This document shows, piece after piece, positions 1 to 6,560 of a stretch of 16,304 nt of DNA. This DNA is from Ignavibacteria bacterium (GTDB lineage: Bacteria > Bacteroidota > Ignavibacteria > UBA10030 > SZUA-254), in the NCBI GenBank assembly GCA_005877655.1, contig VBOC01000065.1, positions 1 through 16,304 on the forward strand, written 5' to 3'. Numbering within the stretch: position 1 is the stretch's first letter; each line of letters begins with the position of its first letter. The notes beneath the pieces were generated by a model, which saw only the letters and a list, made by a program, of their open reading frames with translations, had not been told where the DNA came from and searched no databases. The position numbers were made by a program, and so were the translations under genes.

Positions 1-316
1 GATCGACGGTCTCATACGTATCGAACACCTTCACGAGCTGAGTCATGACGAACAGATTCTGTACCTTCCCCTCTACACGCGCCAGGCGGAGGTCCCCCCC
101 TGCATTGCGCACCATCGTCAGTGCCGCTATCAATGTCCCGAGTCCGGAGCTGTTCATGTAGTTCACTCCTCCCAGGTCGATCACGGTTTGCTTGATATTA
201 TCGCTGACGAGACTGTGAATCTTCTCCCGAAGGTTGGTCGTGTCCGGCTCCCCGAGTAAGTCGCCCTTGAGACTGAGGACCGCGACATTCTGGTCAATCT
301 TCTCTTTGATCTGCAT
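1..316 (-). CDS. STAS-domain anti-sigma factor antagonist (3' end outside window)
   Basis: The frame read leftwards from an ATG at 316 gives 105 residues and runs off the window, so the C-terminus is missing. It is a single STAS domain of the SpoIIAA/RsbV type: an N-terminal beta strand (VAVLSLKGDL, residues 11-20), then the hallmark MNSSGLGTL at about 54-62. Ser56/Ser57 lie where these proteins are phosphorylated by a partner anti-sigma kinase. Family knowledge: the unphosphorylated form binds the anti-sigma factor and frees a sigma factor, or acts in a related partner-switching pathway, in the cytoplasm. No kinase or phosphatase partner lies in the window. A sigma70-like promoter sits just upstream at the end of the threonine synthase gene, so it can be expressed on its own. 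The Shine-Dalgarno is weak (GGGGAA about 5 nt before ATG). The family is secure; the pathway is unknown. Confidence 0.9.
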   Translation of the reverse strand, partial: MQIKEKIDQNVAVLSLKGDLLGEPDTTNLREKIHSLVSDNIKQTVIDLGGVNYMNSSGLGTLIAALTMVRNAGGDLRLARVEGKVQNLFVMTQLVKVFDTYETVD

Positions 317-364
317 ACAATTCCCCGGATGGTTAGCAATGGAAAGGAGGACAGCGAACCCCTC

Positions 365-393
365 ATCATACAAAAGTCCGGCTAAAAAGTCAA
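365..393 (-). promoter_or_regulatory. Sigma70-like promoter for the STAS gene
   Basis: On the minus strand, TTGACT (393-388) is followed by exactly 17 nt and TATGAT (370-365). Each hexamer differs from the TTGACA/TATAAT consensus at one position. Transcription would start near 358, about 40 nt before the STAS ATG at 316. The -35 hexamer overlaps the TGA stop of the threonine synthase gene, so the STAS gene has its own promoter despite being co-directional. This is sequence matching only. Confidence 0.65.
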
Positions 394-1583
394 CCCCCGT
401 TTCCCGCCGCCGGGACGATGAGCTCGGCGTACTTGTAGCCCGAGCCCGTATTGTAAACAACCACGCGATCCTCCGCGGCGATGAATCGTTCGCGCACCAG
501 TTGCCGCAACGCGGCCACGGCGGCAGCGCCTTCGGGACAGAAAAGGATACCTTCGAGCGACGCGGCCCGGCGCATTTCGAGGAGCAGATTCTCATCCGAT
601 ACGCTGACGGCACAACCTGCGCTATCGTAGAGTGCTTCGAGGATCAGGTGGTCGGCAAATGCTTTCGGAACCCGCAAACCGGATGCCACGGTTTGCGCGC
701 CTTCCCAGAATTGAGACTCTTTCTTGCGCGCTTTAAATGCCCGAACGATTGGGGCACAACCCTCGGCCTGCACCGTCACCATTCTCGGTTTTTTGCCTTT
801 GATCCAGCCGAGCTGTTCCAGCTCGCGAAATGCCTTCCACATGCCGATCAGGCCGGTACCGCCGCCGGTGGGATAGATGATCACATCCGGAAGCTCCCAG
901 CCAAACTGCTCGGCGAGTTCGAATCCCATCGTCTTCTTGCCTTCCAGGCGGTAGGGCTCTTTCATGGTCGACATGTCGAACCACGAGGATCGTCGATCTG
1001 ACTGATTCATCGCCTTCGCACAGTCGCTGATGTCGCCGTCGATTAAATAAATCTCGGCACCGTAGAACCTTATCTCCCTGATGTTTACCACGGGGGTGTC
1101 GCGCGGGACAAAAACATGCGCCTTTAAACCCGCCCTTGCCGCATAGGCCGCGAGGGCGCCGCCGGCATTCCCCGCCGAGGGCATTGCGATCTCCCGGATT
1201 CCGAGCTCGAGCGCCCTGGAAACCGCGACGGAGATTCCTCTTGCCTTGAATGAACCGGTGGGGTTACACCCTTCTTCTTTTATAAAGAGCGACCTCAAGC
1301 CCAATTCTTTTCCGAGCCTTCGGGCAGCGAGGAGCGGAGTCCATCCCTCCCCGAGCGATCGTATCATCGAGTCGTCCATCACCGGCAAAAGTTCCCGGTA
1401 ACGCCAGAGGGATCCTTCACGTTTCGAAAACTCGTCGCGGGAGAGCTGTCTCTTCGCTCCATCGAGATCGTACTCTGCGACGAGAGCTTTGCCGCATGCG
1501 GCGCACACGGTTTGCGGGACATGCGCCGGGAAAATCTCCCCGCAGGCGCTGCAGCGAAGTTGAGTGAAGAGGGATTTGGGCAA
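390..1583 (-). CDS. thrC: Threonine synthase-type PLP enzyme with N-terminal zinc ribbon
   Basis: Fold type II PLP enzyme of the threonine synthase family, which converts O-phospho-L-homoserine to L-threonine in the cytosol. From the chosen TTG start it has 397 residues. Residues 11-30 form a C-x2-C-x12-C-x2-C zinc ribbon, typical of one threonine synthase subfamily. GEGWTPL follows at about 78-84, and the PLP lysine is K113 in NPTGSFKARG. Most threonine synthases read SFKDRG, so the Asp-to-Ala change is worth noting, although SFKARG also occurs in proteins annotated this way. A glycine-rich phosphate-binding loop TGGGTGL is present. The frame is open to another TTG at 1637, but that codon lies in a predicted -35 element, so the TTG at 1583 is preferred. 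A related activity such as threonine dehydratase or cysteate synthase is possible. No homoserine-pathway neighbours are present. Confidence 0.85.
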   Translation of the reverse strand: MPKSLFTQLRCSACGEIFPAHVPQTVCAACGKALVAEYDLDGAKRQLSRDEFSKREGSLWRYRELLPVMDDSMIRSLGEGWTPLLAARRLGKELGLRSLFIKEEGCNPTGSFKARGISVAVSRALELGIREIAMPSAGNAGGALAAYAARAGLKAHVFVPRDTPVVNIREIRFYGAEIYLIDGDISDCAKAMNQSDRRSSWFDMSTMKEPYRLEGKKTMGFELAEQFGWELPDVIIYPTGGGTGLIGMWKAFRELEQLGWIKGKKPRMVTVQAEGCAPIVRAFKARKKESQFWEGAQTVASGLRVPKAFADHLILEALYDSAGCAVSVSDENLLLEMRRAASLEGILFCPEGAAAVAALRQLVRERFIAAEDRVVVYNTGSGYKYAELIVPAAGNGG

Positions 1584-1606
1584 GAAGTTTTTCCGGGAAC
1601 CGCCGG

Positions 1607-1638
1607 CTAATATAGAGGACGCCCCCCTCAGAAGCAAG
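1607..1638 (-). promoter_or_regulatory. Putative promoter for threonine synthase
   Basis: On the minus strand, TTGCTT (1637-1632), a 17-nt spacer and TATATT (1614-1609) form a sigma70-like arrangement. The wider match CTTG-N20-TATATTAG also resembles the Bacteroidota TTTG-N19/20-TAnnTTTG pattern. Initiation would fall near 1600, leaving a short leader before the TTG at 1583. The -10 is good and the -35 moderate. Confidence 0.5.
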
Positions 1639-1695
1639 AAGCTCGATTTTCTTGAAACATTTTAGTAGATTCGCAGGAACGAGAACAAGCGGGTG

Positions 1696-2808
1696 ATGGA
1701 AAAAACGATAGTCATTCTTGGAGGCGGAATCGGGGGGATCGTGGCCGCGCGCGAACTGCGGAGGCACCTGGGCAACGTCCACTCCTTTCCTCCTTCGTAT
1801 CTGTGGGTCATGGTCGGATGGCGTAAACCCGCGGCAATTGTAAAACCTCTGCCGGCAATGGAGAAACATGGCGTTGAGTTTTACCAGGCGACGATCCGGG
1901 CAATCCACCCGGGTGAACATCGGGTTGAGACGGACCGGGCGAGCTTCCGGTACGATTACCTCGTCGTAGCACTCGGTGCGGAGCTGATGCCCCAGCTCGT
2001 GCGAGGATGGGCGGAGGGGGTTCATTCCTTTTATAATTTAGAAGACGTCATAAAGCTGCGCGACGCCCTGGTTTCTTTTTCGGGCGGGACGATCGCGATC
2101 GTCATCGGCGAGACTCCCTACAAGTGCCCGCCCGCTCCATACGAAGCCGCCTTTATCCTGGAATCATTTTTCTCCCAGAGGGCAAACGGCGGAACGACAA
2201 TCAAGGTGTTCACGCCGGAGCCTGCGCCCCTGCCGGCTGCCGGTCCCGCCGGGGCGACGATGCTTTCCGACCTCCTTGGGCGGAGAAGGATCGAGCTCCA
2301 CCTTGCTCACAAGGTTTCGGCTATCAATGCGGGGCGAAGGATCTCGTTCGAAAACGGAGCATCGTGCGAGTATGACATGCTCATCGTCATCCCGCCCCAC
2401 CGTCCCCCGCAGATTGTGCGGGCCGCCGGCCTCACCGACGAATCGGGCTGGGTCGCGGTTGATCCGAACTCATTGAGGACGCAGTTCCCGGAGGTTTTCG
2501 CGATCGGGGATGTGACCACCGTTCGCCTGCCATCAGGCGGCAATCTTCCGAAGGCGGGCGTTTTTGCGGCTGGCCAGGCCGAGACGGTTGCTCACAATAT
2601 CGCAAGCGAACTTCGGACGCACGCGCCATTGAAAGACTTCGGCGGCATGGGCCACTGTTACCTCGAAACAGGGTATGGGAGGGCCGGTTATATCCAGGGC
2701 GACTTCTTTGCGAAACCCGTGCCCGTCGTCTCGGTCGATGAACCGAGCGTGACCCACCACTGGAAAAAGGTCGTATTCGAAAAATATTGGCTCTGGAGGT
2801 GGTTTTGA
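1696..2808 (+). CDS. Sulfide:quinone reductase-like FAD oxidoreductase, N-terminal segment apparently missing
   Basis: 370-residue flavoprotein of the SQR/FCSD-like pyridine nucleotide-disulfide oxidoreductase group. Family role: two-electron oxidation of sulfide (or a related thiol or persulfide) with quinone reduction at the membrane surface. GGGIGG (about 9-14) is the FAD dinucleotide-binding loop, VVALGAE (90-96) the ATG-type motif, and FAIGDV (268-273) the second FAD contact. C144 in YKCPPAPYE and C321 in GHCYLETG match the two redox cysteines of SQR. No second GxGxxG for NADH is seen, which argues against NDH-2. After LRRHLG the chain jumps directly to VHSFPPS, where relatives carry a beta strand ending in an acidic residue that holds the FAD ribose; about 10-15 residues seem absent. 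GTG at 1693 directly precedes ATG at 1696, and ATG is chosen. The gene is monocistronic and divergent from threonine synthase. Confidence 0.8.
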   Translation: MEKTIVILGGGIGGIVAARELRRHLGNVHSFPPSYLWVMVGWRKPAAIVKPLPAMEKHGVEFYQATIRAIHPGEHRVETDRASFRYDYLVVALGAELMPQLVRGWAEGVHSFYNLEDVIKLRDALVSFSGGTIAIVIGETPYKCPPAPYEAAFILESFFSQRANGGTTIKVFTPEPAPLPAAGPAGATMLSDLLGRRRIELHLAHKVSAINAGRRISFENGASCEYDMLIVIPPHRPPQIVRAAGLTDESGWVAVDPNSLRTQFPEVFAIGDVTTVRLPSGGNLPKAGVFAAGQAETVAHNIASELRTHAPLKDFGGMGHCYLETGYGRAGYIQGDFFAKPVPVVSVDEPSVTHHWKKVVFEKYWLWRWF

Positions 2809-2957
2809 GGGAATTTTGCAGATCCGGGGGATTTCGGGAGTTTGGGAACTATCGTGCCCGTCGAACTGTTAAATATCTTTGAAACTCACTCCTCCTACGT
2901 ATGGTTAGTGAGATGGTGGATTGAATACGGTGGATAGGTGATAGAGTGAGAATCATA

Positions 2958-2990
2958 CCCGCCTCGAGAAATCGGGGCGGGATTTTTTTT
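2958..2990 (+). terminator. Rho-independent terminator (plus strand)
   Basis: CCCGCCTCGA (2958-2967) and TCGGGGCGGG (2972-2981) pair into a 10-bp stem with one G-U wobble, capped by a GAAA tetraloop. One A and eight T residues (2983-2990) follow. This is a complete intrinsic terminator for transcription from the SQR-like gene, 150 nt after its stop codon. Confidence 0.9.
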
Positions 2991-2991
2991 G

Positions 2992-3011
2992 GTGCGCCCT
3001 GCCGGGCGCAC
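2992..3011. repeat. 8-bp perfect hairpin
   Basis: GTGCGCCC (2992-2999), loop TGCC, GGGCGCAC (3004-3011). It starts one base after the T-tract of the preceding terminator and has no T-tract of its own. Function unknown; it may be a secondary transcription or mRNA-end structure. Confidence 0.6.
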
Positions 3012-3029
3012 TCACCCGGGGAACCGACT

Positions 3030-3075
3030 AAAAACAGAAGAACCTGATCCCGTTCTTTCGACCGGGATCAGGTTC
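3030..3075 (-). terminator. Likely terminator for the lipoprotein gene (minus strand)
   Basis: A 13-bp perfect inverted repeat, GAACCTGATCCCG (3040-3052) and CGGGATCAGGTTC (3063-3075), with a 10-nt loop. On the minus strand the stem is followed by TTCTGTTTTTA, a T-rich but imperfect tail. It lies 56 nt beyond the lipoprotein stop. The stem is certain; the terminator role is likely. Confidence 0.65.
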
Positions 3076-3084
3076 CGTCTGGAA

Positions 3085-3118
3085 AACGTCCCGCCTTCCC
3101 CGCGAAGGCGGTGACGTT
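3085..3118. repeat. 14-bp bulged hairpin next to the lipoprotein stop
   Basis: AACGTC + CCGCCTTC (3085-3098) pairs with GAAGGCGG + GACGTT (3104-3118, with one bulged T at 3112) around a 5-nt loop. On the minus strand it begins 12 nt after the lipoprotein stop and lacks a T-tract. It could protect the mRNA 3' end or act with the adjacent terminator. Confidence 0.6.
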
Positions 3119-3130
3119 ATTTGCTGCCGT

Positions 3131-3997
3131 TTAATCGGTGATGATCACAAGGTAATTATCCTGCCAGAACGCGCTCGGCTCCGCAATGGTCAGCATCGAC
3201 TGATGCGGATCCACGAGTGTCTTTGTATAGAGCTGCTCGCTGCGCTTCGGGATAACCTCGGCGATCTTGCCGTTCACCTGGATGGTCCGTTCCTCGACCT
3301 TGTTGATCGGCGTGAAGTAACGGGAATCGACTCCGCTTGCAAGGATGGTTGAAGATCCCAAGAGCCCCCACAGGAATCCGCCGTCCTTCGAAATGATCCC
3401 CTTTTGCTCGAGTTCCGATCGTTTCCCGACGATGTAAAATCCGGTATTGATCTTGGACGTCTGCACCGTGATAACGGAGTCCTTCTCGGTCACCATCCGG
3501 CTTTTCTCGGTGAGATCCGTCTCGAGGCCGTGGACCTTCTGTTCGAGCGCGGCAATATTTTGTTCACGCTCTTCCAGCGTCTTCTGAAGCGTCGTGACCA
3601 TCTGCTTCAACCCCGCAAATTGAGCCTTGTAGGAATTGAGCTTCGCCTGGAGGGTCGCGAGTTTCTTCGTATTCCCCTTCAGGGTCGAATCGATGAGAGC
3701 CAGCTGGTTGAGAATCCTCTGCCGTACATCGTGGCTGGTGATTTTCTTCCCCGATTCCATCGCATTCGTCTCGGAAACGACCATCTTCTCCTTCGACCGC
3801 ATTCCTTCCAGCACCGTGTAAATATCATTGATGGACTGCGTGACGGTGTCGATGTAGGCATCGCGCGAAGACAGATCCGTGGTCAATTCTGCGGTTTTAT
3901 TGCGCAATTCTGCATTCTGCTTCTCGAGTTCTTCGCTCCTGTTATTGCATCCGACCAGGAACACGAAGAGCATGAGCGCGAAATATTTCACATGCAT
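3131..3997 (-). CDS. Coiled-coil lipoprotein of unknown function
   Basis: 288 residues. The start is fixed by an excellent Shine-Dalgarno (AAGGAGGG, 4010-4003) 5 nt before the ATG at 3997; an upstream extension of the frame lacks such a site. The N-terminus is a lipoprotein signal: MHVK, a hydrophobic core, then the lipobox LVGC with Cys17 as the lipidated residue, and NN after it. With no Asp at +2, outer-membrane sorting is plausible. Residues about 21-45 and 95-180 are rich in heptad-like Leu/Lys/Glu and should form coiled coils. A compact C-terminal part (about 185-288) contains a glycine-rich GGFLWGLLG stretch and many beta-type residues. No enzyme motif was seen. It faces away from the large lipid operon but shares its upstream promoter region. 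Similar proteins are usually annotated as hypothetical; a periplasmic scaffold or cell-envelope role is only a guess. Confidence 0.85.
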   Translation of the reverse strand: MHVKYFALMLFVFLVGCNNRSEELEKQNAELRNKTAELTTDLSSRDAYIDTVTQSINDIYTVLEGMRSKEKMVVSETNAMESGKKITSHDVRQRILNQLALIDSTLKGNTKKLATLQAKLNSYKAQFAGLKQMVTTLQKTLEEREQNIAALEQKVHGLETDLTEKSRMVTEKDSVITVQTSKINTGFYIVGKRSELEQKGIISKDGGFLWGLLGSSTILASGVDSRYFTPINKVEERTIQVNGKIAEVIPKRSEQLYTKTLVDPHQSMLTIAEPSAFWQDNYLVIITD

Positions 3998-4056
3998 AGT
4001 TGCCCTCCTTCTGAAGATGAGCCTTGAGTAGATGTGATCGGAAGAGCCCAGCAATT

Positions 4057-4066
4057 GAACCGGTTC
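4057..4066. repeat. 10-bp perfect palindrome
   Basis: GAACCGGTTC lies in the leader of the lipoprotein gene, 60 nt upstream of its start. It could be a regulator half-site pair, but a single short palindrome is weak evidence. Confidence 0.2.
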
Positions 4067-4141
4067 TGCCTCTCGTTCAGTAGCTAGGTGCCACCCGTAA
4101 CATACGAAGAGAAAACGACAGTGTCACGTTAAAAATACTTC

Positions 4142-4171
4142 ATTATAACTGCCGTACGGACATGCTTGGAA
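4142..4171 (-). promoter_or_regulatory. Putative promoter for the lipoprotein gene
   Basis: On the minus strand, TTCCAA (4171-4166), an 18-nt spacer and a perfect TATAAT (4147-4142). The -35 is only a 3/6 match. It occupies the same six bases as the -35 of the plus-strand operon promoter. The leader would be about 135 nt. Confidence 0.4.
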
Positions 4172-4196
4172 ATCTGATGGATTTTTGCTATCTTTG
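4165..4196 (+). promoter_or_regulatory. Putative promoter of the inositol-lipid/Mla operon
   Basis: CTTG (4165-4168), then 20 nt, then TATCTTTG (4189-4196). The second element fully fits the Bacteroidota -7 consensus TAnnTTTG. Read as sigma70 it is TTGGAA-N17-TATCTT. Start of transcription would be near 4202, giving a leader of about 80 nt before the first operon gene. No other convincing promoter was seen further down the operon. Confidence 0.5.
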
Positions 4197-4222
4197 GAGC
4201 CAAATTTTAAAAAAAATTAACA

Positions 4223-4255
4223 TTGCACCATTCAGTTTTCTTTCGGATGGTGCAA
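4223..4255 (+). promoter_or_regulatory. Stable hairpin in the operon 5' leader
   Basis: TTGCACCATTC (4223-4233) pairs with GGATGGTGCAA (4245-4255) over 11 bp with one G-U pair and an 11-nt pyrimidine-rich loop. It follows an A-rich single-stranded stretch (4208-4222) and ends 25 nt before the first start codon, which has no Shine-Dalgarno. It may affect translation, stability or readthrough; it matches no riboswitch class that I recognise. Confidence 0.55.
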
Positions 4256-4280
4256 ACTGTTTTACGTCATACGCGTTCTG

Positions 4281-5006
4281 ATGAAAGCGGGCATCATTGC
4301 AGCCGGGGAGGGCAGCCGTCTGAGGTCGGAGGGGATCACAACGCCGAAACCCCTCGTTCCGGTCAACGGCGTTCCGCTCATCGAACGGCTCATCATGTCC
4401 TTTATCCGCGCCGGAATCGACGAATTGGTCTGCATCGTCAACGAGTCGTCCGCCGCGGTCAAGAGCTTCGTGGAAAAGAAGCAATTCCCGATACCTGTCG
4501 CCTTCGTCGTGAAGAGTACACCGAGCTCGATGCACAGCCTGTTCGCCCTCGCGCCACACCTGACGGATGGAAGGTTTCTTTTATCCACGGTCGACTCGAT
4601 TTTTAATGAAGATGAATTCGGGCGGTTCATGGAACAAGCGCGGACGAGGGAGAGCGTCGACGGCCTCCTTGCGGTCACCGGCTTTATCGATGATGAAAAT
4701 CCGCTCACCGTTCAGGTCGATCCGTCGATGCGAATCCTGGGATTTGGAACGCGAACGGCCGGCCCGGCCTCCACTTCAACCGCCTCCGGGACGCCGCTCG
4801 CAACAGGCGGGCTCTATGTTTTGTCTCCGCGGATTTTTAATGAAATCGACTCTGCGCTCAATCAGGGCATAGAGCGGCTGCGCAATTTTCTTTCATACCT
4901 GGTCGAGCGAGGCTACGCCCTCGAAGCCTATCCTTTCTCCAAGATCGTCGATGTGGACCACGCCGCCGACGTCCGGGCTGCGGAGGATCTTCTTCGTGCC
5001 AGGTGA
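4281..5006 (+). CDS. Sugar/cyclitol-phosphate nucleotidyltransferase
   Basis: 241-residue single-domain NTP transferase (GT-A-like Rossmann fold), near the usual size. The signature IIAAGEGSRLR (about 5-15) followed by TPKPLVPVNGVPLIE (about 21-35) binds the nucleotide and pyrophosphate. STVDSIF supplies a metal-binding Asp, and the C-terminal KIVDVDHAADVRAAEDLL matches the D-V-D-x-x-x-D end of these enzymes. Reaction class: NTP + sugar-1-phosphate gives NDP-sugar + PPi. Given the downstream MIPS and CDP-alcohol transferases, CTP:inositol-1-phosphate cytidylyltransferase is an attractive but unproven assignment; a hexose-phosphate substrate is equally possible on motifs alone. It is the first gene of the operon. 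Its stop overlaps the MlaE GTG start by 4 nt, implying translational coupling. There is no Shine-Dalgarno at its own ATG. Confidence 0.85.
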   Translation: MKAGIIAAGEGSRLRSEGITTPKPLVPVNGVPLIERLIMSFIRAGIDELVCIVNESSAAVKSFVEKKQFPIPVAFVVKSTPSSMHSLFALAPHLTDGRFLLSTVDSIFNEDEFGRFMEQARTRESVDGLLAVTGFIDDENPLTVQVDPSMRILGFGTRTAGPASTSTASGTPLATGGLYVLSPRIFNEIDSALNQGIERLRNFLSYLVERGYALEAYPFSKIVDVDHAADVRAAEDLLRAR

Positions 5007-5794
5007 GCGTGGCTGAGCTGGTGAAAGACATATCTCCGATTCGCGCCTTCAAGGGGTCGATTCAGCGGCTCCAGGAGTATTCGATTTTCACGTTCGAGAA
5101 CGTCCGGTCGCTCTCTTCGGTGTGGAGGTACAGGAGGGACACGATGGAACAGATGTATCTGATAGGGGCGCAATCGTTCCTGATCGTCTTCCTCTCCGGC
5201 CTGTTCATGGGAATCATCATGTCGATCGAAGGAGGACACCGCCTTGAAACATTCGGCGCCAAACTCCTTGTAGGCCGCACGACCTCGCTGGCCCTGATTC
5301 GGGAGCTGGGGCCTGTCATCACGGGATTGATGCTCGCCGCCCGGACCGGCGCAAAAAACGCCTCGGAGCTCGGGTCGATGCAGGTGAGCGAGCAGATCGA
5401 TGCGCTGCGCGCCTTCGGCACCAACCCGATCGAAAAACTCGCGGTTCCGCGCCTTGTCGCCGCGCTGATCATGTTTCTTCCGTTGACGCTCGTGGCGGAC
5501 CTGGTCGGAATCGTCGGCGGCATGCTTGTTTCCGACCTCTGGCTGCACGTCGATCCTTCGTTTTACTGGCACTCCGCGGTTTACGATCTGAAGGTGAAGG
5601 ATCTTGTTGTCGGTTTTGCGAAACCGGTCATCTTCTCCTTCTTTATTTCGACAATCAGCTGCTATTACGGACTCGCCACGACCGGCGGAACCGTGGGTGT
5701 CGGACGGGCTGCCGTGAATGCAGTCGTCGTGGCGTCGGTGATCGTGCTCTTCAATGATTTCATTTTCACGAAAGTGATCTGGTCGATTCTTTAG
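5003..5794 (+). CDS. mlaE: MlaE-type ABC transporter permease (lipid transport)
   Basis: 263-residue inner-membrane permease of the MlaE/YrbE family, the core of MCE lipid transporters that move phospholipids between inner and outer membranes. The conserved cytoplasmic motif is clear at residues 101-134: ELGPVITG, AARTGAKNASELG, then VSEQIDAL. The usual form is AARxGAxxAAELGxMxVTEQIDAL, so this copy is near-canonical. About five hydrophobic segments follow an amphipathic N-terminal helix (residues 1-45). The GTG start is chosen because it overlaps the preceding stop as GTGA and retains the N-terminal helix. The next gene, the matching ATPase, starts 1 nt after its stop. Confidence 0.93.
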   Translation: MSVAELVKDISPIRAFKGSIQRLQEYSIFTFENVRSLSSVWRYRRDTMEQMYLIGAQSFLIVFLSGLFMGIIMSIEGGHRLETFGAKLLVGRTTSLALIRELGPVITGLMLAARTGAKNASELGSMQVSEQIDALRAFGTNPIEKLAVPRLVAALIMFLPLTLVADLVGIVGGMLVSDLWLHVDPSFYWHSAVYDLKVKDLVVGFAKPVIFSFFISTISCYYGLATTGGTVGVGRAAVNAVVVASVIVLFNDFIFTKVIWSIL

Positions 5795-5795
5795 T

Positions 5796-6560
5796 ATGAT
5801 CAGGGTCGAACATGTCACAGTGGAAGTCGAGGAGCGGAAAATCCTCGATGATGTCTCCTTCGAGGTCAGGAAGGGGGAGACAAAGGTGATCCTAGGGCCC
5901 AGCGGGGCGGGGAAAAGTTCGCTCCTGAAAATCATCCTCGGGCTCTGGAAACCGAACAGCGGATCGGTCTCCGTGCACGGCGTCGAGATCACGCATTTGA
6001 GCGAGCGCGAAAAGATGCCGATCCGGAGGAGGATGTCCATGGTTTTTCAGGGCAACGCCCTCTTCGATTCCCTCACCGTCGCCGAGAATGTGGCATTTTT
6101 TCTGCAGGAACACTCCGAGATGGCTGAAGAAGAGATCCGCAAGCGCATCGAAGACTGCCTGGAGTTCGTCAACCTGTCGGAGACCCAGGATCTGCTTCCG
6201 GAGGAGCTCAGCGGCGGCATGAAAAAGCGGGTCGCCATTGCACGGGCGATCTCGTTCAATCCGGAGATCATCCTGTACGACGAGCCGACAACGGGGCTCG
6301 ATCCTCTCAATGCGAAGATCATCACGGGGCTGATTATCAGGTTGAAGAAAGAACGCGCCGTGACCTCGGTCGTCGTCACGCACATCCTCCGCGACGCCTT
6401 CGCCGTCGGGGATTCACTCGCACTCATGAGCGAGGGACGGGTGGTGTTCGACGGTTCGGCGGAAGGGCTCCTGGCGTCGACCGATCCGTTCGTAGAGGAT
6501 TTTCTCTCGGAAATCCGCGAAGAGGCGGATCTGCTCACTCATCAGACGGGGAGGGGGTAA
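5796..6560 (+). CDS. mlaF: MlaF-type ABC transporter ATPase
   Basis: 254-residue cytoplasmic ATPase that powers the MlaE permease dimer. All catalytic motifs are intact: Walker A GPSGAGKSS (34-42), Q-loop Gln85 in VFQGNALFDSLT, signature LSGGMKKRVAIAR (138-150), Walker B IILYDEPTTGLD (158-169) and H-loop His196 in VVVTHI. The signature with MKKR rather than QRQR and the Q-loop context QGNALFDSLTV are typical of the Mla/Ttg2A ATPases. It begins 1 nt after the MlaE stop and its TAA overlaps the MlaD ATG by one base (TAATG). Confidence 0.95.
   Translation: MIRVEHVTVEVEERKILDDVSFEVRKGETKVILGPSGAGKSSLLKIILGLWKPNSGSVSVHGVEITHLSEREKMPIRRRMSMVFQGNALFDSLTVAENVAFFLQEHSEMAEEEIRKRIEDCLEFVNLSETQDLLPEELSGGMKKRVAIARAISFNPEIILYDEPTTGLDPLNAKIITGLIIRLKKERAVTSVVVTHILRDAFAVGDSLALMSEGRVVFDGSAEGLLASTDPFVEDFLSEIREEADLLTHQTGRG

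Larger units (their letters stand above)
2809..3130. other. Non-coding intergenic region rich in hairpins
   Basis: No credible gene lies between the convergent SQR-like and lipoprotein genes. Positions 2809-2957 hold nothing recognisable beyond a short CTCACT/AGTGAG inverted repeat. Positions 2958-3118 hold four separate strong inverted repeats, listed individually. The convergent layout explains one terminator per strand, but not all four hairpins. Confidence 0.75.

Noticed and set aside
234..1001. Plus-strand open frame of 255 codons opposite threonine synthase and the STAS gene
   Set aside because: It crosses two well-supported minus-strand genes and has no domain-like sequence.
1696..2808. 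Type II NADH dehydrogenase for the flavoprotein
   Set aside because: No second glycine-rich NADH-binding motif was found, and Cys144 and Cys321 sit in SQR-type contexts.
2809..2957. Short open frames and possible small RNA after the SQR-like gene
   Set aside because: The longest frames are only a few codons and no tRNA-like or riboswitch-like fold could be recognised.
2958..3118. CRISPR array or insertion-sequence end
   Set aside because: The inverted repeats differ from each other, are not regularly spaced, and no cas or transposase gene is nearby.
4928..6040. Long minus-strand open frame (370 codons) opposite mlaE and mlaF
   Set aside because: Rich in Arg, His, Asp and Pro, without recognisable domains, and lies antisense to clear Mla genes. 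It is a by-product of high G+C codon use.
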